Shown: positions 7,594 to 14,357 of the stretch, one piece after another | Numbering within the stretch: the first letter of the stretch is position 1 | Layout: each line of letters opens with the position of its first letter | Notes under the pieces: model-generated | Databases searched by the model: none | Told to the model about the DNA's origin: nothing | The model's input: the letters and a program-made list of their open reading frames with translations, nothing else | NCBI RefSeq assembly: GCF_001557235.1 | Contig: NZ_LSJI01000255.1 | Span: forward strand, 1 to 18,282 | DNA from: Phenylobacterium sp. CCH9-H3 | GTDB taxonomy: Bacteria; Pseudomonadota; Alphaproteobacteria; Caulobacterales; Caulobacteraceae | Reading direction: 5' to 3' | DNA length: 18,282 nt | Translations under genes and position numbers: made by a program

Positions 7594-8841
7594 ATGAGCC
7601 AGGACGCAGACGTCATCATCGCGGGCGCCGGTATCGCCGGCGCGACTCTCGCCCTGTCCTTGGCGCGGGCGGGGCTGAAGCCGGTCCTCGTCGATCCGGT
7701 GGCCTTCGACGCCCAGCTGGCGCCGACCTTCGATGGGCGCGCCTCGGCGATCGCCTATGCCGCGTTCCGCCAGTGGAAGGCGCTGGGCCTGGGCGAGGCG
7801 ATGGAGCCGCACGCCCAGCGGATCGAGCAGATCCTGGTCACCGACGGGACCACGCCAGGCGCGGCGTCGGGCGGCCCCCTGCCGTTCTTCCTTCGCTTCG
7901 ACTCCAGCGAGATCGCCGACCGTTCGGACGGCGAACCCCTGGGCTACCTGCTGGAGAACCGCCGCAGCCGCGTGGCGCTGGCGGCGGCGGTCGAGGCGGC
8001 GGGGATCGAGGTGCTGGCCCCCGCGCGGGTCACGGGCGCGACCTTCGGCCCCCGCCTCGCCGAGGTGACCCTGTCCGATGGACGCGTGCTACGCGCCCCG
8101 CTCGTAGTGGGCGCGGAGGGCCGGGGGTCGGTCATCCGCTCCGCGGCCGGCATCGGCGCCATCGGCTGGGACTATCGCCAGGCCGGCGTGGTCGCGACGG
8201 TGCGGCTGGAACGTCCTCACGAGGGCGTGGCCTACGAGTACTTCCTGCCGGGCGGACCGTTCGCGATCCTGCCGCTGACCGACGACCGCGCCAGCCTGGT
8301 CTGGACGGAAAGCACGGCCCGGGGCGCCGCCCTGGCCGCCGCGCGGCCGGAGGTGTTCCAGGCGCATCTGGAGCGCCGATTCGGGGAATTCCTGGGCGCC
8401 GTCGCCGTCGAGGGGCCGGTCTTCACCTACCCGCTCAGCCTCCAGCTTGCCGAGCGGTTCGCGGCGCCGCGGGTGGCCTTGCTGGGCGACGCCGCCCACG
8501 GGGTGCATCCGATCGCAGGCCAGGGCCTGAACCTGGGCCTCAAGGGCGCCGCCGCCCTCGCCGAGGTCCTCGTCGATGCGGTCCGCGTGGGCGAGGACAT
8601 CGGCTCGGAGGTCGTACTCGAGCGCTACGCCGCCTGGCGACGCTTCGACACCGTGACCCTCTCGGCGGGGATGGACGCCTTCGTCCGCCTGTTCTCGAAC
8701 GACAACCCGCTGCTGCGCCTGGCGCGCGGGGCGGGCATGGCGGCGGTGAACCGGATCGCTCCGGCGCGGCGGTTCTTCATGCACGAGGCCGGGGGCGCGG
8801 TGGGCGACCTGCCCCGGCTGCTGCGCGGCGAGGCCCTGTAG
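7594..8841 (+). CDS. UbiH/UbiF/COQ6-family FAD-dependent hydroxylase
   Basis: 415 residues from ATG at 7594, starting MSQDADVIIAGAGIAGATLA. The frame is open upstream to 7288, but that part lies opposite the emrA gene and its promoter and is not protein-like. Landmarks are the GAGIAG dinucleotide-binding motif (11-16), the TFDGRASAIA segment (about 45-54), and the FAD-ribityl motif LLGDAAHGVHPIAGQGLNLG (about 295-314), diagnostic of ubiquinone-type aromatic-ring hydroxylases. Such enzymes hydroxylate the quinone ring using O2 and NAD(P)H at the inner membrane. Which ring carbon is attacked cannot be told from sequence, so no gene symbol is given. The ribosome binding site is weak. Its TAG stop directly abuts the stop of the convergent Trm112-like gene. 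Confidence 0.9.
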   Translation: MSQDADVIIAGAGIAGATLALSLARAGLKPVLVDPVAFDAQLAPTFDGRASAIAYAAFRQWKALGLGEAMEPHAQRIEQILVTDGTTPGAASGGPLPFFLRFDSSEIADRSDGEPLGYLLENRRSRVALAAAVEAAGIEVLAPARVTGATFGPRLAEVTLSDGRVLRAPLVVGAEGRGSVIRSAAGIGAIGWDYRQAGVVATVRLERPHEGVAYEYFLPGGPFAILPLTDDRASLVWTESTARGAALAAARPEVFQAHLERRFGEFLGAVAVEGPVFTYPLSLQLAERFAAPRVALLGDAAHGVHPIAGQGLNLGLKGAAALAEVLVDAVRVGEDIGSEVVLERYAAWRRFDTVTLSAGMDAFVRLFSNDNPLLRLARGAGMAAVNRIAPARRFFMHEAGGAVGDLPRLLRGEAL

Positions 8842-9042
8842 CTACTCGCCCTCGCCCAGCGGGCGGGCTTCCTCGGGCAGCATGATCGGCACGCCGTCCC
8901 GGATCGGGTAGGCCAGGCGGGCGCCCTTGCTGACGAGCTCCTGCCGGGCGCGGTCGTACGCCAGCGGTCCGCGGGTGACCGGGCAGACCAGGATTTCCAG
9001 CAGGCGGGGATCGACGTCGAGGGCGGGCGCAGGATCGCTCAT
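8842..9042 (-). CDS. Trm112-like (UPF0434/YcaR-type) small protein
   Basis: 66 residues. [20 protein letters not shown] and [20 protein letters not shown] are the two signature segments of the Trm112p family (PF03966), with the classic CPxxxxPL start and YPIxDGVPIML end. Only one cysteine is present, so the four-cysteine zinc site of some relatives is lacking, as in many bacterial members. In eukaryotes Trm112 activates methyltransferases; the bacterial role is poorly defined. It is last in the minus-strand row after the Lon-domain gene, nine bases away, so the two are probably cotranscribed. Its TAG stop (8842-8844) touches the convergent hydroxylase stop. Confidence 0.88.
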   Translation of the reverse strand: MSDPAPALDVDPRLLEILVCPVTRGPLAYDRARQELVSKGARLAYPIRDGVPIMLPEEARPLGEGE

Positions 9043-9051
9043 GGCGTCCCT

Positions 9052-9705
9052 CTACTGCAGCTGATGAGGCTCGTCATCCGGATCGGAGGCGTCGATCTCG
9101 AGCAGGGTGGTCAGCACCTCGAACCGGCTGGCCAGATCGGGCGCCTCCAGGAAGGCCTGCTTCTCGGCCGGCTCGAACGGCAAGCCCATGCAGAGGCTGT
9201 TCACCAGGGCTTCCAGCGGCGCCTCGCTGGCGGTCTCCCAGTCGATGTCCAGCTCGCGGCGATTGAGGTAGCGCTTCAGCGCCGTCGCGAACCGTGCGCG
9301 GGCGGCCTCGGTCGCGCCCGCCTCCTCGTCCGCGAGGTCGACGCGGAAGCGGTCGTAGTTCGCGCGCAGCTGGCGATATGGAAGCCGCAGGTCCAGCTCC
9401 TCGCCGGCCTCGAAGCGGCAGACGCCGGTCAGGGTGATCATGTACCGGCCGTCGGCGGTCTCGGCGTAGCTGGTGATCCGGCCCAGGCAGCCGACCCCTG
9501 ACAATTTCGGACGCGCACGGCTGCCGCCCCGCGTCTGGATCATCCCGATCACCCGGTCGCCGGCCATGGCGTCGTCGACCATGTTGAGGTAGCGCGGCTC
9601 GAAGATCTGCAGCGGCAGTTCACCGCCGGGCAGCAGCAGGGCCCCATCCAGCGGGAACACCGGAATAAGCTGCGGCAGGTCGGAAAGCTGACGGTAGGGG
9701 GCCAT
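9052..9705 (-). CDS. LON peptidase substrate-binding (N-terminal) domain protein
   Basis: 217 residues made only of the Lon N-terminal domain (PF02190). The segment LIPVFPLDGALLLPGGELPL (about 13-32) followed by QIFEPRYLNMV, and later GCLGRITSYAETADGRY, are hallmarks. No AAA+ ATPase or Ser-Lys protease domain follows, so it is not a protease. In Lon this domain recognises unfolded substrates; the freestanding version is common in alphaproteobacteria and its function is not established. It sits six bases downstream of the chaperedoxin gene and nine upstream of the Trm112-like gene, which points to a protein-quality-control operon. Confidence 0.88.
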   Translation of the reverse strand: MAPYRQLSDLPQLIPVFPLDGALLLPGGELPLQIFEPRYLNMVDDAMAGDRVIGMIQTRGGSRARPKLSGVGCLGRITSYAETADGRYMITLTGVCRFEAGEELDLRLPYRQLRANYDRFRVDLADEEAGATEAARARFATALKRYLNRRELDIDWETASEAPLEALVNSLCMGLPFEPAEKQAFLEAPDLASRFEVLTTLLEIDASDPDDEPHQLQ

Positions 9706-9711
9706 CGCGCC

Positions 9712-10611
9712 TCAACTGAACAGGATGGTCGAAAGCTTGCGCCGGCCCTGCTTGGCGACGTCCGACATGGGTCCGGCGGCCTCGAAGATGGTGAGGAGCT
9801 GCTTGCGGGCGGCCTGGTCGTTCCACTCGCGGTCGCGGCGGATGCTCTCGATAAGCTGGTCGACCGCCTCGTGCATCTGGCCGGACGCGGCCAGCGCCTT
9901 GGCGTACTCGAGCCGCGCCTCGTGGTCGTCGGCGTCGGCCAGGATCCGGGCCTCGAACTCGGCCGTCTCGGAGGGGGCCTGATCGGCCAGGGCCAGGGCC
10001 GCGCGGACCGCGTCGATGTCGGGATCCTTCGCGTCCGGCGGCGCCATGTCCAGCACCTGCCGGGCCTGGTCGAGATCGCCGGCCTGCTGCAGCACGCGCG
10101 CCATGCCGCCGATCGCCTTGACGTTGGCCGGGTCCATCTGCAGGGCCTGGGCGTAGGCCTGGGCCGCCCCGCCGGCGTCGCCCAGTTCCAGCGACTCCTT
10201 CGCCATGCTCAGCAGCTCATCGATGGGCGAGGCGCCGCCCTGCTTGGCCAGGCGGTCGACGAACTGTTTCACCTGGCTGTCCGGCAGGGCGCCCATGAAG
10301 CCGTCCACGGGCCGACCGTCGACGAACGCGAACACCGCCGGGATCGATTGCACGCGCAGCTGGCCCGCGTAGGCGGGGTTCTTGTCGATGTCGACCTTGA
10401 CGAGCTTCACCGCGCCCTTTGCCGCGAGCACGGCCTTTTCCAGGGCGGGGCCCAGCTGGCGGCATGGTCCGCACCACGTGGCCCAGAAGTCGACGATGAC
10501 CGGCGTGGTCTTCGACGCCTCGACGACGTCGGCGATGAAGCTCGCGTCGGTGGCGTCCTTGATCAGATCGGCGGCGGCCGGCGCGCCTTGGGTTTCCCCG
10601 ATGAGGGTCAT
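9712..10611 (-). CDS. cnoX: Thioredoxin-TPR chaperedoxin (CnoX/YbbN family)
   Basis: 299 residues. The N-terminal thioredoxin domain (about 25-130) has an intact active site, DFWATWCGPCRQLGPAL, with Cys47 and Cys50, and the cis-proline in RVQSIPAVFAFVDG. The C-terminal half holds TPR-like helical repeats, for example SLELGDAGGAAQAYAQALQ and MARVLQQAGDLDQARQVL, as in YbbN/CnoX. This family holds unfolding or oxidised proteins and passes them to GroEL or DnaK. E. coli CnoX lacks the first active-site Cys, while published work on Caulobacter CnoX describes a redox-active WCGPC form, which this protein matches. It is probably first in an operon with the Lon-domain and Trm112-like genes. Confidence 0.92.
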   Translation of the reverse strand: MTLIGETQGAPAAADLIKDATDASFIADVVEASKTTPVIVDFWATWCGPCRQLGPALEKAVLAAKGAVKLVKVDIDKNPAYAGQLRVQSIPAVFAFVDGRPVDGFMGALPDSQVKQFVDRLAKQGGASPIDELLSMAKESLELGDAGGAAQAYAQALQMDPANVKAIGGMARVLQQAGDLDQARQVLDMAPPDAKDPDIDAVRAALALADQAPSETAEFEARILADADDHEARLEYAKALAASGQMHEAVDQLIESIRRDREWNDQAARKQLLTIFEAAGPMSDVAKQGRRKLSTILFS

Positions 10612-10637
10612 GCCCGGAAGTCCCCTGTCACTTGGTC

Positions 10638-10667
10638 TCTAACGTCCTGTCGCCAAGATGGTCGCAA
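10638..10667 (-). promoter_or_regulatory. Candidate promoter for the cnoX operon
   Basis: On the minus strand TTGCGA (10667-10662) and GTTAGA (10643-10638) are 18 bases apart in the 69-base gap between the deacylase stop and the cnoX ATG. The -10 resembles the GCTANA style of Caulobacter housekeeping promoters. The match is only moderate. Confidence 0.3.
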
Positions 10668-10680
10668 CGGGGGCCGGGCG

Positions 10681-11199
10681 CTAGTCGATGCGGGTCATAG
10701 AGGCGAAATCCACGATGATCGGCCGGACATCCAGCGCGGCCAGGAAGGCGCGGAACCCCTCGCGGGTGACCGTGGTCGTCGCCGTGTTGACGAGGGGGTG
10801 GAAGTTCAGCCGGTCGGCCTCGGCCAGGGTCTGATCCATGACGAAGCGGACGCGGCGGTCTCGGTCGTTGATCAGGCCGAAGGCGGTCACCGAGCCCGGC
10901 GCCACGCCCAGGGTCTCGCCCATCAGCTCAGGGCTCCCGAACGAGAGGCGGGCCGAGCCGATCACCGTGTGCAGCCGCTTCAGGTCGATTCGGGCGTGGC
11001 CCTCGGCCGAGATCAGCCAGAGCTGGCGCTTGGCGTCCTTGAGGAACAGGTTCTTGGTATGGGCCCCGGGAATCCGGGCCTTGATGTCCTCGCCCTCGTC
11101 CACGGTGAAGACGGCCGGGTGGTGATGCGTGACGGCGTCGATTCCGCGGGCCGCCAGGAAAGCAAGAAGGTCATTGCAGCGCTTCATGGACCCCGTCAT
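10681..11199 (-). CDS. Prolyl-tRNA editing protein, ProXp-ala (YbaK/PrdX) family
   Basis: 172 residues from ATG at 11199 (MTGSMKRC). A second ATG at 11187 would remove four residues, and neither start has a convincing Shine-Dalgarno sequence. The protein shows the YbaK/aminoacyl-tRNA deacylase fold: [15 protein letters not shown], then [20 protein letters not shown] (about 48-67), [29 protein letters not shown] in shorter landmarks LSFGSPELM and [15 protein letters not shown], and [13 protein letters not shown] near the C-terminus. The set fits the ProXp-ala branch, which clears Ala-tRNA(Pro), rather than YbaK, which clears Cys-tRNA(Pro). Freestanding ProXp-ala is expected where prolyl-tRNA synthetase lacks its editing insertion, as reported for Caulobacter. 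Cytoplasmic. Confidence 0.85.
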   Translation of the reverse strand: MTGSMKRCNDLLAFLAARGIDAVTHHHPAVFTVDEGEDIKARIPGAHTKNLFLKDAKRQLWLISAEGHARIDLKRLHTVIGSARLSFGSPELMGETLGVAPGSVTAFGLINDRDRRVRFVMDQTLAEADRLNFHPLVNTATTTVTREGFRAFLAALDVRPIIVDFASMTRID

Positions 11200-11223
11200 A
11201 ACAAAGCTGCGCCGTGCGACGAA

Positions 11224-11246
11224 TCGCCCCTGGAACACCGGGGCGA
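11224..11246. other. Inverted repeat in the divergent deacylase/PEP-CTERM spacer
   Basis: TCGCCCC (11224-11230) pairs with GGGGCGA (11240-11246); a bulge and two more GG/CC pairs fall inside. It lies just before a TTGACA sequence (11248-11253) that lacks a good -10 partner. It could be a regulatory site or an RNA hairpin; no function is assigned. Confidence 0.3.
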
Positions 11247-11302
11247 CTTGACAGCAACCGATTGAAACCACGGCGCTTCTTTCTGACATACGCTTGTTAG
11301 GC

Positions 11303-11312
11303 GAATCGAGTC
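11303..11312. promoter_or_regulatory. Tandem GANTC methylation sites upstream of the PEP-CTERM gene
   Basis: GAATCGAGTC contains two back-to-back GANTC sites, the CcrM target of Caulobacterales. They lie about 85 bases before the ATG at 11396 and upstream of an AT-rich stretch (CATATATTGTTAAG, 11330-11343) that is the best -10 region in the spacer. CcrM itself is not in this window. Confidence 0.4.
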
Positions 11313-11395
11313 GCAGAGCGCTGGGCATTCATATATTGTTAAGTCTGAAGGTCGCCTCCGACATGTGGTGGGGGCCAGACGTTGGGGAAGACAAG

Positions 11396-12064
11396 ATGAA
11401 GATTCGTACGCTTGCCGCGGCTTCCGCCGCGTTTGGCATTCTGGCTGCGGCTTCCGCCGCGAACGCCGCCATCACGGTGAACTACATCGAGGAGGGCAAC
11501 CTCTTCGGTCCGATCGCCGGCGGCCAAGGCGTCATGATCTATGACTTCGACGCCATCGCCGACCCGAACGTGACCTATGTCGGCAATGTGCTGCAGGGTC
11601 CGCAGACCGGCTCGACCTCGGCTTCCCCGCCCTACGGCGGCAGCGTGACGGGCGACAACACCAAGTACGCCTCGGTCCAGGAAAACACGGTCGGCACCTT
11701 CTCGACCCTGCCGGGCTTCTATCTGTCGACGTTCAGCTTCTATCTGGGCTCGCCGGACAGCTACAACACCCTGACCTTCAACCTGCTGGGCGGCGGCAGC
11801 CAGACCTTCTCGGGCGAAGAAATCTGGGGCGGCTCGCCGGCCGGTACGGGTGACCGTACGCTCGGCTACCGCGTGTACTACGATTTCGGCGGCGCTAAGG
11901 TGACCTCGATCACCTTCGGCACGGGCGACACGAACGCCTTCGAGTTCGACGGCATCGCCGGCAACGTGGCTATGGTTCCGGAACCCGGCACCTGGGCCCT
12001 GATGATCATGGGCTTCGGCGGCGCTGGCGCCATGCTCCGTCGTCGCAAGGCGGCTCTGGCCTAA
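11396..12064 (+). CDS. PEPxxWA-CTERM sorting-domain exported protein
   Basis: 222 residues from ATG at 11396, with GGGGA seven bases upstream. An alanine-rich signal peptide (MKIRTLAAASAAFGILAAAS, cleavage near ANA-A at about 24) is encoded partly by a 15-base direct repeat (11417-11431 and 11447-11461). The mature part is rich in Gly, Ser, Thr and aromatic residues and looks beta-structured. The C-terminus has PEPGTWALMIMGFGGAGAML followed by RRRK (about 195-218). This is the tripartite PEP motif, hydrophobic helix and basic tail read by exosortase/EpsH-type enzymes. These proteins are exported, anchored, then processed, often in strains making an exopolysaccharide. No exosortase is in this window. 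Its specific function is unknown. Confidence 0.88.
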   Translation: MKIRTLAAASAAFGILAAASAANAAITVNYIEEGNLFGPIAGGQGVMIYDFDAIADPNVTYVGNVLQGPQTGSTSASPPYGGSVTGDNTKYASVQENTVGTFSTLPGFYLSTFSFYLGSPDSYNTLTFNLLGGGSQTFSGEEIWGGSPAGTGDRTLGYRVYYDFGGAKVTSITFGTGDTNAFEFDGIAGNVAMVPEPGTWALMIMGFGGAGAMLRRRKAALA

Positions 12065-12077
12065 GCATTACGCCATT

Positions 12078-12097
12078 CGGGAACCTTCGGGTTCCCG
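12078..12097 (+). terminator. Hairpin with cUUCGg tetraloop after the PEP-CTERM gene
   Basis: CGGGAACC (12078-12085) and GGTTCCCG (12090-12097) form a perfect 8-bp stem closed by TTCG, an exceptionally stable cUUCGg loop. It begins 14 bases after the stop. No T-run follows, so by itself it is more likely an RNA-stabilising 3' hairpin than the terminator. Confidence 0.55.
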
Positions 12098-12109
12098 GGG
12101 CAAAGGGAC

Positions 12110-12140
12110 AGCCCCGGTCGCGCAAGCGGCCGGGGCTTTT
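12110..12140 (+). terminator. Rho-independent terminator with GCAA tetraloop
   Basis: AGCCCCGG (12110-12117) pairs with CCGGGGCT (12130-12137). Inside, a T-G wobble and CGC/GCG extend the stem to about 12 pairs around a GCAA loop (12122-12125). A TTTTCCTT tract starts at 12137. This is the best intrinsic terminator in the window and ends the PEP-CTERM transcript. Confidence 0.85.
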
Positions 12141-12156
12141 CCTTGTCTGGAGCGCG

Positions 12157-12176
12157 GGTCGTCCACTGGACGGACC
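12157..12176. promoter_or_regulatory. Palindrome upstream of the DUF6065-like gene
   Basis: CGTCCACTGGACG (12160-12172) is a perfect 6-1-6 inverted repeat. With a one-base bulge the arms extend to GGTC/GACC (12157-12176). It lies in the 83-base leader between the terminator and the ATG at 12224 and is a plausible operator; the cognate protein is unknown. Confidence 0.4.
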
Positions 12177-12197
12177 GCCAGGGCCGCGCTTAAGGGT

Positions 12198-12212
12198 CTC
12201 GCTGGCAGCGAG
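12198..12212 (+). other. Hairpin next to the ribosome binding site of the DUF6065-like gene
   Basis: CTCGCT and AGCGAG form a 6-bp stem with a GGC loop, ending four bases before the purine-rich GAGGG (12216-12220) that precedes the ATG at 12224. It could affect initiation; no riboswitch family is recognised. Confidence 0.35.
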
Positions 12213-12223
12213 AGCGAGGGTCC

Positions 12224-12967
12224 ATGGAACTTGAGTGCTTCCCCACCACCGAGCGGCCCCCGGAGATCGTGCCGGGCCGCCCGCAGCGGGCCTGGATGGA
12301 CGCCTTCACCGCCCGCCATCCCTACCGGTGCCTGCCGCTCAACATGGCCAATTCGTCCGGCTGGGAGATCCTCTGCCCCGTGGCCTTCACGGCGGAGTGG
12401 AACGGCGGGCTGATGCAGTCCGACCTTACCCTGAAGCCGGACTATCCCAACCCGGACTTCCACCGGCTGGCCACCAGCCACTTCAGCCACGGCGTGCTGA
12501 CCCTGCACCCCGGCTACCTGTTCCGCACGCCGCCAGGCTGGTCGATGATGGCCATGGGCCCGCCGAACCATGTGAAGGACGGGATCCAGCCGCTGGCCGG
12601 CGTGGTGGAGACCGACTGGCTGCCGTTCCCCTTCACGATGAACTGGATCTTCACCCGCCCCGGCCGCGTCCGGTTCGAGAAGGGCGAGCCCTTCTGCTTC
12701 ATCACCCTGCTGCAGGACCACACGCTGCACGAGATCCAGCCGGTGATCCGCCGCATGGATTCCGACCCGGAGCTGCGCCACCAGTACGACGTCTGGGAAA
12801 AGCACCGCAGCGAGTTCAACCAACGGATCTTCCGGGGCGATCCCGAGGCCACCAAGGAGGCCTGGCAACGCTACTACTTCAAGGGCGAGTACCCCGAGGA
12901 AGTGAAGGCCGAGGCGCCGGAAGGCCATGTGAACAAGCGCCGGCTGAAGGCCCCGAAGTTCCGTTAG
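12224..12967 (+). CDS. DUF6065-like protein of unknown function
   Basis: 247 residues, apparently cytoplasmic: no signal peptide and no membrane segment. It is rich in aromatic residues and Pro. Distinctive stretches are MANSSGWEILCPVAF (about 41-55), HPGYLFRTPPGWSMM, TDWLPFPFTMNWIFTRPG and RFEKGEPFCFITLL; the last third is charged and helical. These resemble the DUF6065 family as I remember it, for which no activity is known, so no function is proposed. GAGGG three bases before the ATG is a close-spaced ribosome binding site. It stands alone on the plus strand, isolated from the upstream gene by a strong terminator, with palindromes in its leader. The gene is certain; the family name is moderate. 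Confidence 0.8.
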   Translation: MELECFPTTERPPEIVPGRPQRAWMDAFTARHPYRCLPLNMANSSGWEILCPVAFTAEWNGGLMQSDLTLKPDYPNPDFHRLATSHFSHGVLTLHPGYLFRTPPGWSMMAMGPPNHVKDGIQPLAGVVETDWLPFPFTMNWIFTRPGRVRFEKGEPFCFITLLQDHTLHEIQPVIRRMDSDPELRHQYDVWEKHRSEFNQRIFRGDPEATKEAWQRYYFKGEYPEEVKAEAPEGHVNKRRLKAPKFR

Positions 12968-13000
12968 AACAGGGCTGTCGCGACCCTGTCTGGCCGCCTG

Positions 13001-13040
13001 AAAAAATGCGGCTCCGGCCCGCTTGCAAAGGCCGGGGCCG
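13001..13040 (-). terminator. Minus-strand terminator-like hairpin with T6 tract
   Basis: CGGCTCCGGCC (13009-13019) pairs with GGCCGGGGCCG (13030-13040) over 11 positions with one wobble. The AAAAAA at 13001-13006 becomes a T6 tract after the hairpin on the minus strand. Read on the plus strand the stem lacks a T-run, though it could still help end the DUF6065-like transcript. On the minus strand the nearest upstream gene is the glycosyltransferase ending at 13172, on the far side of the tRNA. Confidence 0.6.
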
Positions 13041-13051
13041 TCTGCCATAAG
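13023..13051 (+). promoter_or_regulatory. Candidate tRNA-Gly promoter
   Basis: TTGCAA (13023-13028) and CATAAG (13046-13051) are 17 bases apart, about 43 bases before the mature tRNA 5' end. It overlaps the minus-strand hairpin. The match to consensus is moderate. Confidence 0.35.
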
Positions 13052-13093
13052 GCCGCCTCTCGCATTTGGGGCTGACTATCGCCCCTACGGAGC

Positions 13094-13168
13094 GCGGGCG
13101 TAGCTCAGGGGTAGAGCACAACCTTGCCAAGGTTGGGGTCGGGCGTTCGAATCGCCTCGCCCGCTCCA
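13094..13168 (+). tRNA. tRNA-Gly (anticodon GCC)
   Basis: A complete cloverleaf can be folded by eye. The acceptor stem GCGGGCG/CGCCCGC is perfect. The D-arm is GCTC...GAGC and the anticodon arm is CAACC-TTGCCAA-GGTTG with GCC at 13126-13128. The T-arm is GGGCG-TTCGAAT-CGCCT with one wobble. Discriminator T (13165) is followed by an encoded CCA. The GCC anticodon reads GGC and GGU, the main glycine codons of a GC-rich genome. Confidence 0.97.
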
Positions 13169-13171
13169 AAT

Positions 13172-14320
13172 TCAAGCCGATCGGCGAACCAGCGGCGGCC
13201 TTCGGGCCGCCGTTCGCATCTCCGCCGCCGCGAGCACCTCGTCCACCAGTTCCGCATAGAGGCCGTTCGTAAGGCCGAGGTCGTAGGCCAGGGCCCGCTT
13301 GTCGGGCCGCACGGGCGCCTGCGCCTGGGCCAGCACCGCCTGCGCTAGGGCGTCCGGGTCGTCGCCGTCGAAGAGCAGCCCATAGCGACCCTCGTCCAGC
13401 ACCATGGCCGCATCGCCAGCCAGCCGCGAGGCCACCACCGGCGTTCCGGCCGCCAGGGCTTCGAGCAGGGCCAGGGACGAGGTTTCCCACCGCGACGGCA
13501 GGGCGAACACGGCCGCCCGGGACAGCCAGGCGAAGACGTTGTCCGTCTCGCCCGCCAGCAGGAAGTCGTGACCGAGCCCCGCGGCTTGGGCGAGGCCCGT
13601 CAGCCGGGCGCGCTCCTCGTCCGAGCCGCCGCCGATGATCACCAGGCGCAGGCGGCGCGCCGCGCGCGCCCGGCCTATCGCCTCGATCAGCAGGTCGAAG
13701 TTCTTCTGTGGGCGCAGCCGTCCGATCCCCATGACGACGGGGATCGGCTCCTCCAGCCACGGGTGCGGCGCGGGCGCGCCGGCGAGCCGCACCGCCCGCG
13801 CGTTGTCGACCCCGTTCGGCAGCTCGGCCGCCCGTCCGGACGCGATGGCGCGCGCGAACAGCGGCAGCCGCCGCATCGCCCGGCCCACGACGACGATCCG
13901 CGCCGCGTCGCGGATCAGCGCCGCCATCCAGGCCAGCCGGATCCGGCTCCTCAGGCCGTCGTCGCGCGCCACCTCATTGCTGATGCAATAGATGCGGGCG
14001 ATGCGGGAAAGGCCCTGGCAGGCCAGGAACGGCGTCCAGTGGCCCATGTTGCCCACCGACATCAGGACGCCGCCCGGCTGGTTCGAAAGCCAGGCGCGCA
14101 GCCGCAGGGCGGCGACACCGCGCCCGAACGCGGCCTCCCGATCGGCCAGGACCTTGAGCCGGAACGGGCCGCGCGCCGCCTCCTCGGCGAAGAACCCCTG
14201 GCCATAGCCGGCGACCAGGGTCGTGGGATGGTCCTGCGACAGCCGCCTGGCGAAATCGAGGGCGTTGCGCACCACGCCGCTGGATCGCAGGTCATGGACG
14301 TAGAGGTAGACGTGGCGCAT
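13172..14320 (-). CDS. GT4-family glycosyltransferase (group 1)
   Basis: 382 residues from ATG at 14320, with GGAG six bases upstream; an open frame continues to 14368 but across the divergent spacer. The N-terminal Rossmann domain has VHDLRSSGVVRNALDFARRL (about 8-27). The C-terminal domain has GIGRLRPQKNFDLLIEAIGR (198-217) and the E-x7-E signature in PSRWETSSLALLEALAAGTP (275-294, Glu279 and Glu287). This is a GT-B-fold retaining enzyme that moves a sugar from a nucleotide-sugar to a lipid-linked or surface acceptor on the cytoplasmic face of the membrane. It is divergent, across 67 bases, from the ATP-grasp operon, suggesting joint regulation. Its stop lies four bases beyond the tRNA 3' end. 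Donor and acceptor are unknown. Confidence 0.9.
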   Translation of the reverse strand: MRHVYLYVHDLRSSGVVRNALDFARRLSQDHPTTLVAGYGQGFFAEEAARGPFRLKVLADREAAFGRGVAALRLRAWLSNQPGGVLMSVGNMGHWTPFLACQGLSRIARIYCISNEVARDDGLRSRIRLAWMAALIRDAARIVVVGRAMRRLPLFARAIASGRAAELPNGVDNARAVRLAGAPAPHPWLEEPIPVVMGIGRLRPQKNFDLLIEAIGRARAARRLRLVIIGGGSDEERARLTGLAQAAGLGHDFLLAGETDNVFAWLSRAAVFALPSRWETSSLALLEALAAGTPVVASRLAGDAAMVLDEGRYGLLFDGDDPDALAQAVLAQAQAPVRPDKRALAYDLGLTNGLYAELVDEVLAAAEMRTAARRPPLVRRSA

Positions 14321-14357
14321 CGGCGGCTCCGGCCCTGTGTCACGTGCGCTACCGGGT

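Noticed and set aside
11248..11276. Perfect TTGACA -35 element in the PEP-CTERM spacer
   Set aside because: No acceptable -10 hexamer is found 16-18 bases downstream (CGGCGC region), so it is not called as a promoter.
11417..11461. 15-base direct repeat in the PEP-CTERM signal peptide, considered as a mobile or CRISPR-like repeat
   Set aside because: Only two copies, in frame, both encoding Ala/Ser residues of a signal peptide; simple coding redundancy explains it.
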